A stretch of 64,000 bases of DNA from Channallabes apus (Eukaryota; Chordata; Actinopteri; Siluriformes; Clariidae), in the NCBI GenBank assembly GCA_030522415.1, contig CM060109.1:28235392-28299391 (forward strand). The letters are read 5' to 3'. Below are positions 55,694 to 64,000 of this stretch, one piece after another. The stretch's first letter is position 1; the number at the start of each line of letters is the position of its first letter. The notes under the pieces are model-generated. The model did not search any database. It had not been told where the DNA came from and was given only the letters and a program-made list of their open reading frames with translations. A program made the position numbers and the translations under genes.

Positions 55694-58600
55694 CTTCTTC
55701 TTCTTCTTTGTCCTTCGGCTGTTCCCTTTCAGGGGTCGCCACAGCGAATCATCTGCCTCCATCTAACCCTATCCTCTGCATCCTCTTCTCTCACACCAAC
55801 TAACTTCATGTCCTCTCTCACTGCATCCATAAATCCCCTCTTTGGTCTTCCTCTAGACCTCCTGCCTGGCAGTTCCAACCTCAGCATCCTTCTACCGATA
55901 TATTCACCATCTCTCCTCTGAACATGTCCAAACCACCTCAATCTGGCCTCTCTGACTTTATCTCCAAAACATCTAACATGGGTTGTCCCTCTGATGAACT
56001 CATTCTTGATCCTATCCATCCTTGTCACTCCCAAAGAGAACCTCAACATCTTCAGCTCTGCTACCTCTAGCTCTGCCTCCTGTCTTTTCTTCAGTGCCAC
56101 TGTCTCTAAGCCGTAGAGCATTGCTGGTCTCACCACTGTCCTGTACACCTTTCCTTTCATTCTCGCTGATACTCTTTTATCGCACAACACACCTGACACT
56201 TTTCTCCACCCATTCCAACCTGCCTGTACTCGTCTCTTCACCTCCTTTGAACACTCTCCGTTGCTCTCGAACGTTGACCCTAAGTACTTAAAATCCTGCA
56301 CCTTCTTTACCTCTGCTCCCTGTAGCCTCACTGTTCCTCTTGGGTCCCTCTCATTCACACACATGTATTCTGTCTTGCTGCGGCTAACCTTCATTCCTCT
56401 GCTTTCCAGAGCGTACCTCCACCTCTCCAAATTTTCCTCCACCTGTTCCCTGCTCTCGCTACAAAGCACAATGTCATCTGCAAACATCATAGTCCATGGA
56501 GACTCCTGTCTAACTTCATCTGTCATCCTGTCGATCACTAGAGCAAACAATAAGGGGCTTAGAGCCGATCCTTGATGCAGACCCACCTCCACCTTGAACT
56601 CTTCTGTCACACCTGCAGCACATCTCACCACTGTCTTACAACTCTCATACATGTCCTGCACCACTCTAACATACTTCTCTGCCACTCCAGACTTCCTCAT
56701 ACAACACCACAGCTCCTCTCTCGGCACCCTGTCGTACGCTTTCTCTAAATCTACAAAGACACAATGCAACTCTTTATTACCTTCTCTGTACTTCTCCACC
56801 AGCATCCTCAAACCAAATACTGCATCTGATGTACTCTTTCTAGGCATAAAACCATATTGCTGCTCACAAATTCTCACCTCTGCCCTTAACCTAGCTTCCA
56901 CTACTCTTTCCCACAACTTCCTTGTATGGCTCATTAGCTTTATACCTCTGTAATTGCCACAGCTCTGCACATCTCCCTTGTTCTTAAAAATCGGCACCAA
57001 TACACTTCTCCTCCATTCCTCTGGAATCCTCTCATTCTCCAAGATCTTGTTAAACAAACTAGTCAGAAACTCTACTGCCACCTCTCCTAAGCACTTCCAT
57101 ACCTCCACAGGTATGTCATCAGGACCAACAGCCTTTCCACTCTTCATCCTCTTCAACGCCCTTCTCACCTCACTTTTACTAATATTTGCTACTTCCTGCT
57201 CCACAACAGTCACCTCTTCTACTCTTTGTTCTCTTTCGTTTTCCTCATTCATCAACTCCTCAAAGTACTCCTTCCATCTTCCCATCACCCTCCTGGCATC
57301 TGTCAGTACATTTCCATCTCTATCTTTAATCACTCTAACCTGCTGCACATACTTCCTATCTCTATCTCTTTGCCTCGCCAACCTGTACAGATCCACCTCT
57401 CCCTCCTTACTGTCCAGCCTAGCATACAAGTCCTCATATGCTCTTTGTTTGGCCTTTGCCACTTCTACCTTCACCTTACGGTGCATCTCCCTGTACTCCT
57501 GTCTACTCTCTTCAGTCCTCTCCGTGTCCCACTTCTTCTTGGCTAGCCTCTTTCCCTGTATACATTCCTGGACTTCCTCATTCCACCACCAAGTCTCCTT
57601 GTCCCCTTTTCCCTTACCTGATGATACACCAAGTACCCACTTACCTGTCTCCCTGATCACATTGGCTGTAGTTGTCCAGTCAACTGAAAGCACCTCCTGA
57701 CCACCCATAGCTTGTCTCAACTCCTCCCTAAAGACTACACAACATTCTTCCTTTCTCAGCTTCCACCACTTTGTCCTCTGCTCTGCCTTTGTCCTCTTCA
57801 CCTTCCTCACCACCAGGGTTATTTTACACACCACCATTCTGTGTTGTCTGGCTACACTCTCCCCTACCAACACTTTGCAGTCACTGATCTCTTTCAGATT
57901 ACAACGTCGACACAAGATGTAGTCCACCTGAGTGCTTCTGCCTCCGCTCTTATATGTCACCCTATGTTCCTGCCTCTTCTGGAAGAAAGTATTTACAACT
58001 GCCATTTCCATCCTCTTTGCAAAGTCCACCACCATCTGTCCTTCTACATTCCTGTCCTGAAGACCAAACCTGCCCATCACATTTTCATCCCCTCTGTTCC
58101 CTTCCCCAACATGTCCATTGAAGTCTGCACCAATCACAACTCTCTCATCTCTGGGAATGCTCTGCATCACTTCATATAACTCACTCCAGAATTTCTCCTT
58201 CTCTTCTCCACATCCTACCTGTGGAGCATAACCACTAACAACATTGAACATCACATCATCAATTTCCAGCTTCAGACTCATCACCCTATCTGATACTCTC
58301 TTCACCTCTAGAAGATTCCTAACAAACTCCTCTTTCAGGATAACTCCTACTCCATTTCTTTTCCTATCCACACCATGGTAAAACAACTTGAACCCTGATC
58401 CTAAGCTTCTAGCTTTGCTACCTTTCCACCTGGTCTCCTGGACACACAGTATATCCACCTTCCTTCTCTGCATCATATCAACCAACTCTCTTCCCTTCCC
58501 TGTCATGGTCCCAACATTCAAGGTCCCTACTTTCACTCCTAAACTCTTGCCTTTCCTCTTCTCTCTCTGCTTTCGCACACGCCTTCCTCCTCTCCTTCTT

Positions 58601-58831
58601 CGACCAACAGTAGCCCAATTTCCACCGGCACCCTGTAGGTCAACAGCACCAGTGGCGGTCGTTGTTAACCCGGGCCGCGACCGATCCGGTATGGAAATGA
58701 CATTTCTGATTCGCATCATTGATTTGGCAAATGTTTTACGTCGGATGCCCTTCCTGACACAACCCTCTGCATTTATCCAGACTTGGGACTGGCACAAGAA
58801 GACACTGGATTGCGCTCCCCCATGGTTGCAT
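55694..58831 (-). mobile_element. RTE-clade LINE, near full length (3138 bp)
   Basis: A minus-strand non-LTR element inserted in L2-C. Its 3' end at 55694 has a (GAAGAA)n tail (seen as CTTCTTCTT on +) and the GGGGTCGCCACAGCG block common at fish RTE 3' ends. Its 5' end at 58831 starts with ATGCAACCATGGGGGAGCGC. The single long frame fills almost the whole element, as usual for RTE, which has one main ORF and short UTRs. Confidence 0.94.
55729..58797 (-). CDS. RTE ORF: AP-endonuclease and reverse transcriptase, uninterrupted
   Basis: A 1022-codon frame with no stop; the first codon at 58797 is TTG, so the real start is probably a downstream ATG (for example the Met-Met near residue 27) or none is needed for a 5' extension. 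Endonuclease: VGTLNVGTMTGKGREL (about 90-105), VQETRWKG (about 119), GYAPQVGC, GADFNGHVG (about 223), TQVDYILC and ARQHRMVVC. RT: KAVGPDDIPVEVWK, YRGIKLMSHTRKLWERV, VDLEKAYDRVPREELW (about 682), GLHQGSALSPLLFALV (about 739) and MMFADDIVLCSE (about 770, catalytic Asp pair). The end has VRRFGDKV-like DKVREARLRWFGHVQRRDGE. BovB/Expander-like RTE; it mobilises the element by target-primed reverse transcription. Potentially active. Confidence 0.93.
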   Translation of the reverse strand: MCQSQVWINAEGCVRKGIRRKTFAKSMMRIRNVISIPDRSRPGLTTTATGAVDLQGAGGNWATVGRRRRGGRRVRKQREKRKGKSLGVKVGTLNVGTMTGKGRELVDMMQRRKVDILCVQETRWKGSKARSLGSGFKLFYHGVDRKRNGVGVILKEEFVRNLLEVKRVSDRVMSLKLEIDDVMFNVVSGYAPQVGCGEEKEKFWSELYEVMQSIPRDERVVIGADFNGHVGEGNRGDENVMGRFGLQDRNVEGQMVVDFAKRMEMAVVNTFFQKRQEHRVTYKSGGRSTQVDYILCRRCNLKEISDCKVLVGESVARQHRMVVCKITLVVRKVKRTKAEQRTKWWKLRKEECCVVFREELRQAMGGQEVLSVDWTTTANVIRETGKWVLGVSSGKGKGDKETWWWNEEVQECIQGKRLAKKKWDTERTEESRQEYREMHRKVKVEVAKAKQRAYEDLYARLDSKEGEVDLYRLARQRDRDRKYVQQVRVIKDRDGNVLTDARRVMGRWKEYFEELMNEENEREQRVEEVTVVEQEVANISKSEVRRALKRMKSGKAVGPDDIPVEVWKCLGEVAVEFLTSLFNKILENERIPEEWRRSVLVPIFKNKGDVQSCGNYRGIKLMSHTRKLWERVVEARLRAEVRICEQQYGFMPRKSTSDAVFGLRMLVEKYREGNKELHCVFVDLEKAYDRVPREELWCCMRKSGVAEKYVRVVQDMYESCKTVVRCAAGVTEEFKVEVGLHQGSALSPLLFALVIDRMTDEVRQESPWTMMFADDIVLCSESREQVEENLERWRYALESRGMKVSRSKTEYMCVNERDPRGTVRLQGAEVKKVQDFKYLGSTFESNGECSKEVKRRVQAGWNGWRKVSGVLCDKRVSARMKGKVYRTVVRPAMLYGLETVALKKRQEAELEVAELKMLRFSLGVTRMDRIKNEFIRGTTHVRCFGDKVREARLRWFGHVQRRDGEYIGRRMLRLELPGRRSRGRPKRGFMDAVREDMKLVGVREEDAEDRVRWRQMIRCGDP

Positions 58832-58840
58832 TATGATCAT

Positions 58841-59173
58841 ATAACCCCAATATTATCATCCCTGCACTGGCTACCTGTTCAGTTTAGAATAAATTACAAA
58901 ATAGTATTACTTACATACAAGGCCTTAAATGGTTTAACTCCCACATACCTAACCAGTCTTCTGATACGCTCCAATCCACCACGCGCCTTAAGATCACAAA
59001 GCTCCGGACTTCTGGTAGTTCCCAGAATTTCAAAATCTACAAAAGGGGGTAGGGCTTTTTCATATTTAGCTCCAAAGCTTTGGAATAGCCTTCCAGACAG
59101 TGTTCAGGGAGCAGACACGGTTTCTCAGTTCAAAAGTAGACTCAAGACGCATCTTTTTAATCTGGCATACACA
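58841..59173 (+). pseudogene. L2-C ORF2, C-terminal part
   Basis: Resumes after the RTE insertion with ITPILSSLHWLPVQFRINYK and LLTYKALNGLTPTYLTSLLI, then KGGRAFSYLAPKLWNSLPDS, ending TAA after FNLAYT. Nearly identical to 27226-27557 of L2-A. Confidence 0.92.
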
Positions 59174-59907
59174 TAACTCATCCCATAATCTCATACTCCA
59201 GTACACCTATACCGAATGGCAACTATGCTAATTCTCCCCATCTGTTCTGTATTTCTCTACCCATCCCGAGGCATCGGGAGATTTTGCCAGCTTCAGTAGA
59301 CAAAGGCCGACCCTGCGAGGTTCCTGAGGCATCCAGAGAAGGACCAGCTCCAGCTGGATTCAGCTTTATGATGGTTGGAGCTACACATGCTGCTCCTGTG
59401 CTTCCAGTGATCCAGACCTCATCTGCCCTCTGCACCTACTGACTCGTCCCTATGCTGAACTGGTCTTCATGTCAATTTAAATAATTTCTGTCATATTGAA
59501 TTTTCACCTGCACAACACACAAGATGTTATATCATTTCTATCTGTTATCGCCCAAATGAGGATGGGTTCCCTGTTGAGTCTGGTTCTTCTCAAGGTTTCT
59601 TCCTAATGCCATCTCAGGGAGTTTTTCCTTGCCACCGTCGCCACCACCCTTGGCTTGCTCATCAGAGAAATTTCATTCATTCGTCTCATTATTATTATCT
59701 GCACATTTTTCTCACACATCCACACTTCCAATTATTTTCTTTTCTATAATAATTATTATTATTATCTATTTTTTTATTATTATTATTATTTTATTTTATT
59801 TTTTTGTTTTTGTTAAATTTCTTAAATTTTTGTGAAGCTGCTTTGAGACAATGACCACTGTTAAAAGCGCTATATAAATAAAATTGAATTGAATTAAATT
59901 GAATTGA
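59174..59907 (+). other. L2-C 3' UTR and (ATTGA)n tail
   Basis: Nearly identical to the L2-A 3' UTR; differs in the length of the (ATT)n and T-rich tract before TGTTAAATTTCTT. Confidence 0.88.
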
Positions 59908-59912
59908 ATTCC
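59908..59912. repeat. Right TSD of L2-C (ATTCC)
   Basis: Partner of 51728-51732. Joining the two sides restores the integrase reading ITGLPES...[10 protein letters not shown]. Confidence 0.8.
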
Positions 59913-60750
59913 GGCAGGCCCGTGATGAAATCGACGGCAATGTGCGACCAGGGCCGACGGGGAACAGGAAGTGGTTGAAGTTCCCCCGGTGTCGGCTGGT
60001 TGGTGTCCTTCGTCCTAGTGCACACTGGGCATGCCTGGACGAATTCCTCGATGTCCCGGGTCATGGAGGGCCACCAGAAAGCGCGCCGGATGAATTGGGT
60101 CGTGCGTCTGCTTCCTGGATGTCCGGAGAGGAGTGAGGTGTGGCCCCACTGAATGACTTCCTGTCTCAAGGGAGGGGGCACGTAGAGACGTCCAGGCGGC
60201 GCACCTGCCGGTTCGTTCTCCGTGGCCTGTGCCTGGTGGACCCTCGTTTCCAGGTCCCAGCGGAGAGGTGCGATGATCTTAGATGGTGGAAGGACAGGCG
60301 CGGGCTCCGCCCGGGTGATGTCCTCTTCATGTTGACGGGAGAGGGCGTCGGCCTTGGTGTTTTTTGAACCCGGGAAATTATGGAAATTATGGAAATTATA
60401 ATGTTCGAAAAATAGTGCCCATCGCGCCTGTCTCGGATTCAGCTGTTTTAAATTGCGGATAGTGATGAGATTTTGATGATCGGTCCAGCCGATGAATGGT
60501 TCTCTGGTGCCCTGGAGCCAGTGACGCCATTCCTCCAAAGCCCACTTTATGGCCAGCAGCTCGCGGTCCCCTACCCTGTATCGCTGCTGAGTGGTGTCAA
60601 ATTTTTTGGAGAAAAAACTACAGGGGTGTAGTTTTTGGTCTGGACCTCGCTGGGAGAGAACAGCCCCAGCGCCCACATCTGAGGCGTCCACCTCCACAAC
60701 GAATGGTTTGCTTGAGTCTGGGTGAAGAAGGATTGGTGCGGTGGTGAAAC
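59913..60750 (-). pseudogene. Gypsy-1 RNase H and integrase N-terminus
   Basis: Minus-strand frame: VDASDVGAGAVLSQ (RNase H Asp), RVGDRELLAIKWALEEW (Glu), TDHQNL (Asp), KADALSRQ, then the integrase HHCC zinc domain (GHTSLLSGHPGSRRT, FVQACPVCTRTK) and WSHIAVDFITGLPE, where L2-C interrupts. Joined to the RT frame by a frameshift at about 60750. In-frame duplication of FHN (HNFHNFHNF) near residue 108 is a small oddity. Confidence 0.9.
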
Positions 60751-62228
60751 GTTGACAGTCTCTGGAAGGCTGAGATGGCGGCAGAGTCTAAAGTGAAGGG
60801 AGAAGGTGAGGGTCGGGTCAGAGTGGTTAGGGGGGCAGCAACCGTACTGTAGTCCCGGATAAAGCGACGATAGAAGTTCGCAAACCCGAGAAACCGTTGA
60901 AGTTGCTTACGGGTCTTGGGTAGGGGCCAATGATGCACAACTTCGAGTTTCTGCGGGTCCATGGCCACACCCTGGGGCGAGATGACAAAACCCAGGAACG
61001 TGGTGGAGCGCTCGTGAAAAGCACACTTTTCCAACTTACCGTACAGTTGGTGGGCGTGTAATCTCTTTAAAACCGCTCTGACGTGCTGGGTGTGTTCTTC
61101 AACAGTTCGTGAATAAATGAGGATGTCGTTAAGGTATGCGAATGCCCACCGCCCTAACATGTCCCGAAGAATGTCATTTATGAAATGTTGGAAGGCGGCG
61201 GGGGCATTGCAAAGGCCAAATAGTATTACCAGACTTTCGTAGTGTCCCGTGGGTGTGATGAAAGCCGTCTTCCACTCATCGCCCTCTCTGATTCGCGCCA
61301 AGTTGTAGGCACTCCGCAGGTCCAACTTTGTGAAAATGGTGGCGCCAGAGAGGGCATCCAGGGCAGAGTTGGTAAGAGGAAACGGGTGTCGGTTCTTTAT
61401 GGTGATGTTATTGAGCCCCCGATAATTGACACATGGATGAAGTTCTCCTCCTTTTTTCTTCACGAAGAAGAACCCCACGGCGGCAGGCGACGAGGAGGGC
61501 CGGATGGTACCATGGCGAAGGGCGTTTGTCACATACTCCTCCATCGCCTGCGTCTCGGTGGTGGAGAGAGAGTATAGGTGGCCGTGGGGCGGTATAGAAC
61601 CCGACTGGAGGTCGATCGCCAGGTCGTATGGGCGATGAGGTGTAAGGTGGGTGGCGCGTCTTCTGCAGAAGACCTCAGCCAGGTCCCGATACATGGTTGG
61701 GATGGCGTTGGTGTCGACATCGGGGGCCTCGGACTCCCTAGAGCACGTCCCAGCCGAAGCCCGCAGGCAGAGTTCGTTACAGGTCGGGCCCCACTGTAGA
61801 ATCCAGTTCTGAGTCCAGGAGATGAGAGGGTAATGCTGGAGGAGCCATGGATATCCCAGAATGATAGGTGGTGATGATACGGAAGTGAGGTGAAATCGGA
61901 GTTGTTCTTGGTGTTGGTCAATGATTAGAGTGATGAGTTGGGTTTGGGCGGTGATGGGGCTAGATGAGAAGGGGCGACCGTCCACCGATGTGATTCGAAT
62001 GGGCTGGGATAACGCCTCGATTTTTACCCCCAATTTTTTGGCATAGGATGAGTCAATGAAGTTACCCGCTGCCCCGGAGTCGACGAATGCGGTACTTCGA
62101 ACTCGTTTGTGGCCAATTTTGAGGGATACCTGAACCGTAAGACGAGCGTTAGTGTTGTCGATGGTGGTGGAGATCTGAAGAGTACCCGGTGAATCTCTCC
62201 CTCCGTTCACCGGGGCTGGGCGTTTCCC
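60751..62228 (-). pseudogene. Gypsy-1 protease and reverse transcriptase
   Basis: Pol frame, -1 relative to gag, entered at the GGGAAAC site (62222-62228). Protease AFVDSGAAGNFID has an intact DSG. RT: FFVKKKGGELHPCVNYRGLN, TKLDLRSAYNLARI (first catalytic Asp), and AFAYLNDILIYSRTVEEH, where the usual YLDD is YLND. Then the connection FLGFVISPQGVAMD and LGFANFYRRFIRDYS. The Asp-to-Asn change hits a metal-binding residue, so the RT should be inactive. The frame shifts at about 60750, just before RNase H. Confidence 0.92.
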
Positions 62229-63216
62229 GGGCGTAGAGGACAGATCGCCCGGTGATGTTCAGCGGAGCCACAATAGGCACACAGGCCCTCTTTAAATCGG
62301 CGTGCGCGCTCCGATATGGTCAGGGAGGCGCGTCCTAGTTGCATGGGTTCCCCGGCTCCTGTGTCAACCACAGCATGAAGTGGAGAACCGACATGTCCAG
62401 GTGTGGCATAAGTGGCGGAAGTAGATGGTCGTGGGGGGTTGAGGGTGAAGGTAGGTGCTGGCGGCAGGGTTCTAGGGGCTGGTCTCGGGCGAGAGAGGAG
62501 GCGCTGGTCGATCCGCAGGGCTAGCTGGATTAGCCCCTCCAGGGTAGCAGGGAGCTCTCGCCCGGCTAGTTCATCCTTGATCCTGGAGGCCAACCCCTCA
62601 TAGTAGGATGTCCGGAGCGCTGCATCTCCCCAGGTGGTCTGGACGGCGAGCATGCGAAATTCAGCTGTATAGCGACTCACGGACAATCCTCCCTGCCGCA
62701 GATGGTAAAGCTTTGAGTCGGTCTCCACCTCGCCCGCAGGGTGTTCAAAGGTGAGTTTGAGCTGACGGGTGAATTCGTTGTATGAATGGGCGGTATCCGT
62801 ATCAGCGCGGATAACTGCCGTGGCCCACTCTGCTGCCTGCCCCGTTAGCAACGAAACGAGTAGTGCAATGCGTAGCCGGTCGGTGGAGTACCTGGTGGAA
62901 TTGAACTCAAACACCAACTCGAGCGCTGTCAAAAACACACTGCATTTCCCGTCCATGCCATTCCATTTCTCTGGTAGAGAAAGAAAAACATCAGAAGGAG
63001 GGGGGGAAGGGGGGATGAGGCGGCGCCGCGGCGTGCGACTGGGCAGCCGCGCCATCAACAGCCGCGCCGATCCGCATTCTCCCGCCGGAGCTCGGCGACC
63101 TCGCGGCGCAGAGAAGCGAGCTCTCCGGTTAGCTGATTGATTAGTGCGGCATGCTGATCCACAACGCGGCAGAGACGCGCATGATCCGCTGGGTTCACCG
63201 CAGAAGGCTCAGTCAT
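62207..63216 (-). pseudogene. Gypsy-1 gag
   Basis: Structural protein of the retrotransposon particle. It starts at ATG 63216, two bases past the LTR, with MTEPSAVNPADHARLCRVVD followed by a coiled-coil helix (LINQLTGELASLRREVAELR). A frameshift at about 63060 moves to the frame from 63058. That frame carries the capsid region (CSVFLTALELVFEFNSTRYS, LLTGQAAEWATAVI, FEHPAGEVETDSKLYHLRQG) and a CX2CX4HX4C zinc knuckle (CAYCGSAEHHRAIC), ending TGA at 62207. The arrangement matches sushi-type gag. Confidence 0.9.
62222..62228 (-). promoter_or_regulatory. -1 ribosomal frameshift heptamer GGGAAAC
   Basis: In gag frame the codons are CCG GGA AAC, so the heptamer is G GGA AAC, an X XXY YYZ slippery site. 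It lies about 13 nt before the gag stop (62207-62209). Slipping -1 leads directly into the pol frame (CGC CCA GCC CCG GTG AAC). The sushi-derived mammalian gene PEG10 uses the same heptamer. Confidence 0.8.
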
Positions 63217-63217
63217 T
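63207..63217 (-). promoter_or_regulatory. Self-priming primer-binding site of Gypsy-1
   Basis: One base inside the 5' LTR the transcript reads AATGACTGAGC, an exact 11-nt complement of GCTCAGTCATT in the LTR (complement of 63493-63503). There is no TGG-starting tRNA-complementary site. The first bases of the RNA would pair with this site, as in Tf1 and sushi elements. Confidence 0.85.
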
Positions 63218-63218
63218 C

Positions 63219-63600
63219 TGTCACGGATGTACTAACCTGAGGGACCAGAAGACGTAGCTTTAGCGGTTAGCCCATTGTAGTGTGGATGGTGAACCCAAAC
63301 GCGGAGAGAAGCGAGTAGGTAGGATATTCCCGCGATTTAGTTTAAGGACTCTCACAAAGGGTGAGCAAGGGAAAAACACAAATTTAACCTGTGTCCTGTA
63401 AATGCACACACAATAGCAAAAAGCAATAACCCAGAATTGGTGAGTACTCACGGTTTGGTTGATCGCAGCACGAACCGACATGGGCCGTACTCAATGACTG
63501 AGCGTTCTGCTATGGTTTATTTACTCCTTTTATACTTCCTGATTCACGACCGCTCTACTTCCGGGGACTAGTGCCGGTCGTGGATTGAGTGTGCATGACA
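63219..63600 (-). repeat. 5' LTR of Gypsy-1
   Basis: 382 bp. It holds the promoter: TATAAAA (complement of 63528-63534), then about 30 bp later CGCTCAGTCATT, the predicted RNA 5' end. TG...CA termini. Confidence 0.95.
63528..63534 (-). promoter_or_regulatory. TATA box of the Gypsy-1 LTR
   Basis: TATAAAA on the minus strand; the distance to GCTCAGTCATT is about 30 bp, the normal TATA-to-start spacing. The same box is at the equivalent site of the other LTR (about 50608-50614). Confidence 0.8.
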
Positions 63601-63605
63601 GAAAG

Positions 63606-63788
63606 AGAAGAAAAGGCAGTATTCACTCATGTACAGGCCTCTAATAATATAAACAGGTAATATATGCTTTCTACACAAGATAATGATTACCACAGTTTTT
63701 TATGTATAGAAAAAAACAGGATCATAATTAGAAAACAAGAGTTAGAGACTGAACATTTTTTAATAAAGGCTTTTTGAAGGCTTTAAGA
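63606..63788. other. Intergenic flank of Gypsy-1
   Basis: Short AT-rich stretch; nothing recognised. Confidence 0.5.
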
Positions 63789-63789
63789 T

Positions 63790-64000
63790 GAAGAAGAAGA
63801 AGAATATTCAATTATTGTCACATGTACTTCTTACAGCACAGCGAAATTTCTTCTTCGCATATCCCAATTAGGAAACTGGGGTCAGAGCGCAGGGTCAGCC
63901 AGCTTACAACGCCCCTGGAGCAGATAGGGTTAAGGGCCTTGCTCAAGGGCTCAACAGTGGCAACTTGCCGATGCTGGGGTTTGAACCCCCGACCTTCCGA
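63790..64000 (-). mobile_element. tRNA-headed SINE, minus strand, cut by window end
   Basis: The complement begins (at 64000) TCGGAAGGTCGGGGGTTCAA with a B box GGTTCAAACCC (63977-63987 on +), continues with the fish SINE phrases CAAGTTGCCACTGTTGAGCC and GAGCAAGGCCCTTAACCCTA, and ends in a (TTC)n tail seen as GAAGAAGAAGAAG at 63789-63803. The A box lies beyond the window. A different SINE family from 3942-4292. Confidence 0.82.

Larger units (their letters stand above)
51733..59907 (+). mobile_element. L2-clade LINE, copy C, split by an RTE LINE
   Basis: + strand LINE inserted in the Gypsy-1 integrase. It has a 5' UTR (51733-52054), an intact ORF1 (52055-52975), a broken ORF2 (52979-55684 and 58841-59173) and a 3' UTR with (ATTGA)n tail. 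The TSD is ATTCC at 51728-51732 and 59908-59912. From 52979 on it is nearly identical to L2-A from 24504 on, but everything upstream differs. The RTE insertion (55694-58831) carries the 9-bp TSD TATGATCAT. Confidence 0.94.
50299..63600 (-). mobile_element. Gypsy-1: chromodomain Ty3/Gypsy element with nested LINEs
   Basis: Complete LTR retrotransposon on the minus strand: 5' LTR 63219-63600, primer-binding site, gag, pol (protease, RT, RNase H, integrase, chromodomain), G-rich tract, 3' LTR 50299-50680, 5-bp TSD GAAAG. The chromodomain, the self-priming site and the gag-pol slippery site place it with sushi/Tf1-type chromoviruses. Without the L2-C insertion (51733-59907) it would be about 5.1 kb. 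Frameshifts and an altered RT active site make this copy defective. Confidence 0.96.

Noticed and set aside
56022..58179. Long + strand open frames across 56022-59176
   Set aside because: They are antisense to the RTE reading frame; serine/leucine-rich composition is the mirror of its codons. Only the last part of the 58388-59176 frame is real, as the L2-C ORF2 end.
59894..60747. + strand frames at 59942-60747
   Set aside because: Antisense shadows of the Gypsy-1 RNase H/integrase region.

Overview
The window is genomic DNA of a ray-finned (teleost-type) fish. The evidence is a spliced vertebrate G-protein-coupled receptor gene together with a repeat set typical of fish: Tc1/mariner, hAT, L2- and RTE-type LINEs, BEL/Pao and Ty3/Gypsy elements, and tRNA-headed SINEs. 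The species cannot be named from this sequence. The only host gene recognised is the 3' part of a cholecystokinin/gastrin receptor gene (cckbr type) at 2-2941 on the + strand, in three exons. Almost everything else is mobile DNA or its debris.

Layout. 1-2941: cckbr exons and introns. 2942-12154: intergenic DNA with SINEs (3942-4292, 6105-6440), a dispersed local duplication (4678-4890 and 6742-6935) and a solo LTR (8466-9441). 12155-19624: DNA transposons: a MITE, two complementary partial Tc1 copies, a 594-bp hAT MITE inside one of them, and two inverted copies of an intron-containing DD35/36E transposase between (TA)n tracts. 19625-40045: a nest in which a minus-strand Ty3/Gypsy remnant (Gypsy-2) was split by a + strand BEL/Pao element (21320-39582, TSD ACTTG). 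That element was split by L2 LINE A (from 22218) joined tail-to-head to L2 LINE B (to 32351; outer TSD GAATA), and L2-A was split by a 1138-bp hAT element (23318-24455).

40046-50293: mixed intergenic DNA with an intact Tc1 transposon (41724-43317), LINE and SINE fragments, a 1011-bp hAT element (46271-47281), and an unrecognised 2.4-kb element with a 32-bp perfect terminal inverted repeat and four tRNA-like modules (47494-49880). 50299-63600: a second nest. A minus-strand chromodomain Ty3/Gypsy element (Gypsy-1, sushi/Tf1-like; 382-bp LTRs; TSD GAAAG) was interrupted in its integrase by L2 LINE C (TSD ATTCC), which was interrupted by an RTE LINE with an uninterrupted 1022-aa reading frame (TSD TATGATCAT). 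63606-64000: flank plus the 3' part of another SINE.

How the parts relate. No host pathway is encoded beyond the receptor. The informative content is the order of insertions and what each element shows: a self-priming primer-binding site and a -1 slippery heptamer in Gypsy-1, a swap of ORF1 between two nearly identical L2 copies, a mosaic insertion in the BEL element that joins a hAT end to a copy of its own RT region, and a composite inverted-repeat tRNA-like element of unknown class.
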